DNA from: DATLYH01 sp035575035
Lineage (GTDB): Bacteria; Planctomycetota; Planctomycetia; Gemmatales; Gemmataceae
Length of the DNA: 8,682 nucleotides
Reading direction: 5' to 3'
NCBI GenBank assembly: GCA_035575035.1
Contig: DATLYH010000147.1
Span: 1 to 8,682, forward strand
Shown here: piece after piece, positions 6,254-8,682 of the stretch
Numbering within the stretch: position 1 is the first letter of the stretch
How the letters are laid out: every line of letters begins with the position of its first letter
Program-made: the position numbers and the translations under genes
The notes under the pieces: generated by a model
The model's database searches: none
The model's input: only the letters and a program-made list of their open reading frames with translations
What the model was told of the DNA's origin: nothing

Positions 6254-6309
6254 TATACAATGATTCCTTGACAGGGCCTCTTGACAGAGGTTCGTGCTAG
6301 GTATAGGGT
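6254..6309 (+). promoter_or_regulatory. Promoter region of the S10 ribosomal protein cluster
   Basis: A consensus TTGACA at 6281-6286 is followed by TATAGG (6302-6307, 15-base spacer) or TAGGGT (6304-6309, 17-base spacer). A second TTGACA at 6268-6273 stands 13 bases upstream, forming a TTGACAG direct repeat. A separate -10 candidate, TATACAAT (6254-6261), has CTGACG at 6232-6237 as its -35. Two overlapping promoters would fit a highly expressed ribosomal operon. The leader to the start at 6361 would be about 45 bases from the downstream one. The -35 is certain as a match; the choice of -10 is not. Confidence 0.6.
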
Positions 6310-6349
6310 GATACTTTCCCACTTGGAGACCTGACGGCGTAGCGACGCG

Positions 6350-6355
6350 AGGAGG
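6350..6355 (+). promoter_or_regulatory. Shine-Dalgarno that fixes a TTG start for rpsJ
   Basis: A perfect AGGAGG, 5 bases before TTG at 6361. No ATG or GTG lies between the promoter and the conserved S10 N-terminus in the right frame, and the next in-frame ATG (residue 13) is inside conserved sequence, so TTG is the start. Confidence 0.85.
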
Positions 6356-6360
6356 AATCG

Positions 6361-6699
<339 letters not shown>

Positions 6700-6768
6700 G
6701 TCCGGCCGCACCGGCCGCAATGCTCCCGCCGCTTCTCCCCCGTCCCCTTTGCGGCCGGGGTAGGTTGT

Positions 6769-6774
6769 CATAAT
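6769..6774 (+). promoter_or_regulatory. Possible -10 box of an internal promoter before rplD
   Basis: CATAAT (5 of 6 to consensus) stands in an otherwise GC-rich spacer, with only a weak TTTGCG (6748-6753) at a 15-base distance as -35. A start near 6781 would place the hairpin at 6796-6830 at the head of an rplD leader. Low confidence. Confidence 0.25.
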
Positions 6775-6795
6775 CCAAGTATGGTATCGGAAGAC

Positions 6796-6838
6796 GGCCC
6801 CGGGACTCCCGTGCGGCGAGTCCGGCGGCCCTTTGTTT
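6796..6838 (+). terminator. Terminator- or attenuator-like hairpin ahead of rplD
   Basis: GGACTC (6803-6808) pairs with GAGTCC (6818-6823) around a 9-base loop. The stem extends past one-base bulges: CC (6800-6801) with GG (6824-6825), then GGCC (6796-6799) with GGCC (6827-6830). That is 12 pairs. CTTTGTTT (6831-6838) follows at once. This is the best intrinsic-terminator shape in the window, yet it lies inside a ribosomal protein cluster 55 bases before the rplD ATG. In E. coli L4 represses its own operon through hairpins in the S10 leader, so an attenuator for rplD onward is a reasonable inference. Confidence 0.5.
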
Positions 6839-6893
6839 CCCCGGCCCGACCCGGACGGCGTGTCCCGGCGGCCGGCGACGGTTGGGTACACCC

Positions 6894-7583
6894 ATGTTGA
6901 CGCTGAACGTCTACAACCGCCAGGGCGAGTCGGTTGGAACCGTCGAGATCGACCCGAACGAGTTCGGAGGGAAGATCAACCGCCAGCTGCTGCACGACGT
7001 GGTCCTGATGCACCTGGCCAACCAGCGGGCCGGCACCCACTCGACGCTTCGCCGCGGCGAGGTTGAGGGGAGCACCCGGAAGTTGTTCCGGCAAAAAGGG
7101 ACCGGCAATGCTCGGGTCGGCACCCGGCGGACCAACAAGCGCCGCGGCGGCGGCACCGCCAAGGGGCCCAAGCCACGCGACTACGAGTATCACCTGCCCA
7201 AGAAGGCAGTCCGGGCCGCCACCCGCATGGCCCTGCTCAGCAAGTTCCAGGATAACGAGACGGTCGTCATCGACGACCTGACCCTGCCCGAGATCAAGAC
7301 CAAGACGCTGGCCGGTATCCTGAAGGCGTTGAAGCTGGATGGCACCACCTGCCTGATCGGGACGGCCGGCTATGATCTGACGCTGTACAAGTCGGGCCGG
7401 AACATCCCCGGGGTGGAGATTCTGCCGACGTCGCAGTTCAACGCCTACGCGGTGCTGCGGCCCAAGCGGCTGCTGCTGACCCGGGCCGCCCTGGACGAAC
7501 TGCGCCGCAAAGGCGCTCCGCCAGCCGAGGGGCAGACCACCGAATCGAAAGCGGCCGAGGGGCAGGCGGGTGAACAGCCTTAG
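6894..7583 (+). CDS. rplD: 50S ribosomal protein L4
   Basis: L4 binds 23S rRNA domain I and its long loop lines the peptide exit tunnel; in E. coli it also represses the S10 operon. The 229-residue product shows the family order: LTLNVYNRQGESVG at the N-terminus; the extended basic loop 52-92 with RKLFRQKGTGNARVGTRR and RRGGGTAKGPKPRDY; LPKKAVRAATRMAL (101-114); and, near the C-terminus, FNAYAVLRPKRLLLTRAALDEL (182-203). The last 22 residues (after RRKG) are an Ala/Gln/Glu-rich tail with two AEGQ units, absent from ordinary L4 of about 205 residues. The ATG at 6894 is preferred over an in-frame TTG at 6882, since MLTLNVY is the usual start, but neither has a strong Shine-Dalgarno, which could favour regulated initiation. 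rplW follows after 12 bases; rplC is not upstream. Confidence 0.96.
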   Translation: MLTLNVYNRQGESVGTVEIDPNEFGGKINRQLLHDVVLMHLANQRAGTHSTLRRGEVEGSTRKLFRQKGTGNARVGTRRTNKRRGGGTAKGPKPRDYEYHLPKKAVRAATRMALLSKFQDNETVVIDDLTLPEIKTKTLAGILKALKLDGTTCLIGTAGYDLTLYKSGRNIPGVEILPTSQFNAYAVLRPKRLLLTRAALDELRRKGAPPAEGQTTESKAAEGQAGEQP

Positions 7584-7595
7584 AGGAGCCGAGTC

Positions 7596-7916
7596 ATGGC
7601 CAATACGCAACCGACAAAGACAAGGCGGGGACCGGAGCTGGAGCCGCACCAGATCATCATCCGCCCGCTGATCACCGAAAAAGGCACGCACCAGTTCACA
7701 CACCGCAACGCCTATCCGTTCGAGGTCAACCTCTGGGCGACCAAGGAGCAGATCAAGCATGCGGTGCAGGAGTTGTTCAATGTCCGCGTCAAGAAGGTGC
7801 GGACGCAAAACCGGGTGGGCAAGAAGCGCCGTTACCGCTTCCAGGTGGGCCGGCTCCCCAACTGGAAGAAGGCGATCGTCACGCTCCACGAGGAAGATCG
7901 GATCGAATTCTTCTAA
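7596..7916 (+). CDS. rplW: 50S ribosomal protein L23
   Basis: L23 sits at the exit of the peptide tunnel and docks trigger factor and SRP. The 106-residue product has the core pattern: IIIRPLITEKGTHQFTHRNAYPFEVN (residues 20-45), then KEQIKHAVQELFNVRVKKVRT (50-70) with the N-V-V/T turn, RVGKKRRYRFQVGRLPNWKKAIVTL (73-97) and a DRIEFF end. About 18 residues before the core form a polar, charged N-terminal extension (MANTQPTKTRRGPELEPH). GAGGAG at 7583-7588 overlaps the rplD stop codon and lies 7 bases before the ATG, so translational coupling to rplD is likely. Confidence 0.96.
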   Translation: MANTQPTKTRRGPELEPHQIIIRPLITEKGTHQFTHRNAYPFEVNLWATKEQIKHAVQELFNVRVKKVRTQNRVGKKRRYRFQVGRLPNWKKAIVTLHEEDRIEFF

Positions 7917-7924
7917 ACAGTTGT

Positions 7925-7966
7925 GGTGAGGAGGTCTTGATACCACTCACCCCTCACCCCAGGTGA
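7925..7966 (+). promoter_or_regulatory. Competing hairpins in the rplW-rplB spacer, possible translational control of rplB
   Basis: GGTGAGG (7925-7931) can pair with CCTCACC (7952-7958), and GGTGAG (7925-7930) with CTCACC (7946-7951). TCACC (7954-7958) can instead pair with GGTGA (7962-7966), which is the apparent Shine-Dalgarno of rplB (ATG 7970). The folds are mutually exclusive. A second perfect AGGAGG (7929-7934) lies 35 bases before the ATG and is followed by an in-frame TTG and nine codons to a TGA at 7964. These are direct complementarities; a regulatory role is inference. Confidence 0.4.
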
Positions 7967-7969
7967 AGC

Positions 7970-8682
7970 ATGGGTATTCGTCAATACAAGCCGACGACGC
8001 CGGGCCGACGCCAGGGTTCGGTTAGTGACTTCGCCGACCTAACGTATGGCAAGAAGAACCGGCCGGAGAAATCGCTCCTGCGGCCGTACAAGAAGAAAGG
8101 CGGCCGCAACAACCAGGGGATCATCTGCACCCGGTTCCGCGGCGGCGGGCACAAGCGGATGTACCGCATCATTGACTTCAAGCGCCGCAAGGACAACATC
8201 TGGGCCACCGTCCTGTCCATCGAGTACGACCCGAACCGCTCGCCCCGGATCGCCCTGGTCGAGTATGAGGATGGCGAGCGGCGCTACATCCTGGCCCCCG
8301 AGGGGTTGAAGGCCGGCGACCGCATTGTCAGCGGTGAGGATGCCGAGCCGCGCGTCGGCAACTGTCTGCCGCTGCGTAAGATCCCGCTGGGCATGGCGAT
8401 CCACAATCTGGAATTGCAGCCCGGCCGCGGCGGCCAGCTCTGCCGCGCAGCCGGCACCAGCGCCACCCTGACCGCCCGCGAGGGCCGCTGGGCCCAGATT
8501 ACCCTCCCCTCCGGCGAGGTGCGGCGCGTCAGCTCGGAGTGCCGGGCAACTATCGGCGTGTTGGGCAACGCCGAGCACATGAACATCAGCCTGGGCAAGG
8601 CCGGCCGGAAACGCTGGCTGGGGCGCAAGCCGCACAACCGCGGCACCTCGATGAACCCGGTCAACCACCCGATGGGCGGCGG
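7970..8682 (+). CDS. rplB: 50S ribosomal protein L2 (3' end outside the window)
   Basis: L2 is among the most conserved large-subunit proteins, needed for subunit joining and for peptidyl transferase activity. The window holds 237 codons plus two bases of a protein normally about 275-285 residues, so roughly 40 C-terminal residues are missing. Clear family blocks: GIRQYKPTTPGRRQGSV (2-18); GRNNQGIICTRFRGGGHKR (45-63); IDFKR (68-72); VLSIEYDPNRSPRIALV (81-97); NCLPLRKIPLGMAIHNLEL (131-149); PGRGGQLCRAAGTSA (151-165); and GKAGRKRWLGRKPHNRGTSM (209-228) leading into NPVNHPMGGG. The His matching E. coli H229 is kept (H233). Asp before it is Asn and the following HPH is HPM. AGGTGA at 7961-7966 is the likely ribosome binding site. 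Confidence 0.97.
   Translation, partial: MGIRQYKPTTPGRRQGSVSDFADLTYGKKNRPEKSLLRPYKKKGGRNNQGIICTRFRGGGHKRMYRIIDFKRRKDNIWATVLSIEYDPNRSPRIALVEYEDGERRYILAPEGLKAGDRIVSGEDAEPRVGNCLPLRKIPLGMAIHNLELQPGRGGQLCRAAGTSATLTAREGRWAQITLPSGEVRRVSSECRATIGVLGNAEHMNISLGKAGRKRWLGRKPHNRGTSMNPVNHPMGG

Noticed and set aside
6882..6893. TTG as the rplD start
   Set aside because: It adds only MGTP before the normal L4 N-terminus and has no better ribosome binding site than the ATG at 6894, though it cannot be fully excluded.
6768..7946. 392-residue minus-strand open frame over rplD and rplW
   Set aside because: Antisense to two unmistakable ribosomal protein genes, with no recognisable domain of its own.

Overview
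The window is GC-rich, densely coding bacterial DNA that most resembles a member of the Planctomycetota, probably of the Gemmata type. Reasons: an excisionase-like HTH protein with Ser-Asp repeats and a C-terminal membrane anchor, an LptB with an added C-terminal helical domain, a short uronate-isomerase homologue, and long GC-rich spacers with REP-like palindromes. The assignment rests on protein style only; there is no rRNA or other decisive marker here.

Left part (1-2171): a promoter-like spacer leads into a 613-residue protein with an N-terminal HTH, a very acidic low-complexity middle built from two families of Ser-Asp-rich repeats, and one transmembrane helix near the C-terminus. A strong hairpin closes this gene and also the convergent gene that follows. 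Middle (2172-6154): a UxaC-family (uronate isomerase-like) gene on the minus strand; a 388-base gene-free stretch with a REP/MITE-like palindrome; then on the plus strand a class I SAM methyltransferase, lptB (the lipopolysaccharide-export ATPase, 360 aa with a HEAT-like tail) and a DinB-fold protein. The methyltransferase and lptB are 35 bases apart and are probably co-transcribed.

Right part (6155-8682): the start of the S10 ribosomal protein cluster, with its own promoter region, in the order rpsJ - rplD - rplW - rplB (rplB cut by the window edge). The usual second gene, rplC (L3), is not between rpsJ and rplD. The 194 bases there instead hold a hairpin followed by a T-rich run, just ahead of the gene for L4, which is the autogenous regulator of the S10 operon in E. 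coli. rpsJ starts with TTG behind a perfect Shine-Dalgarno.

I see no defence system, CRISPR array, integron or complete transposon. The points most worth a second look are the missing rplC with the leader-like structure in its place, the HTH/Ser-Asp repeat/membrane-anchor protein, and the LptB with its extra domain.
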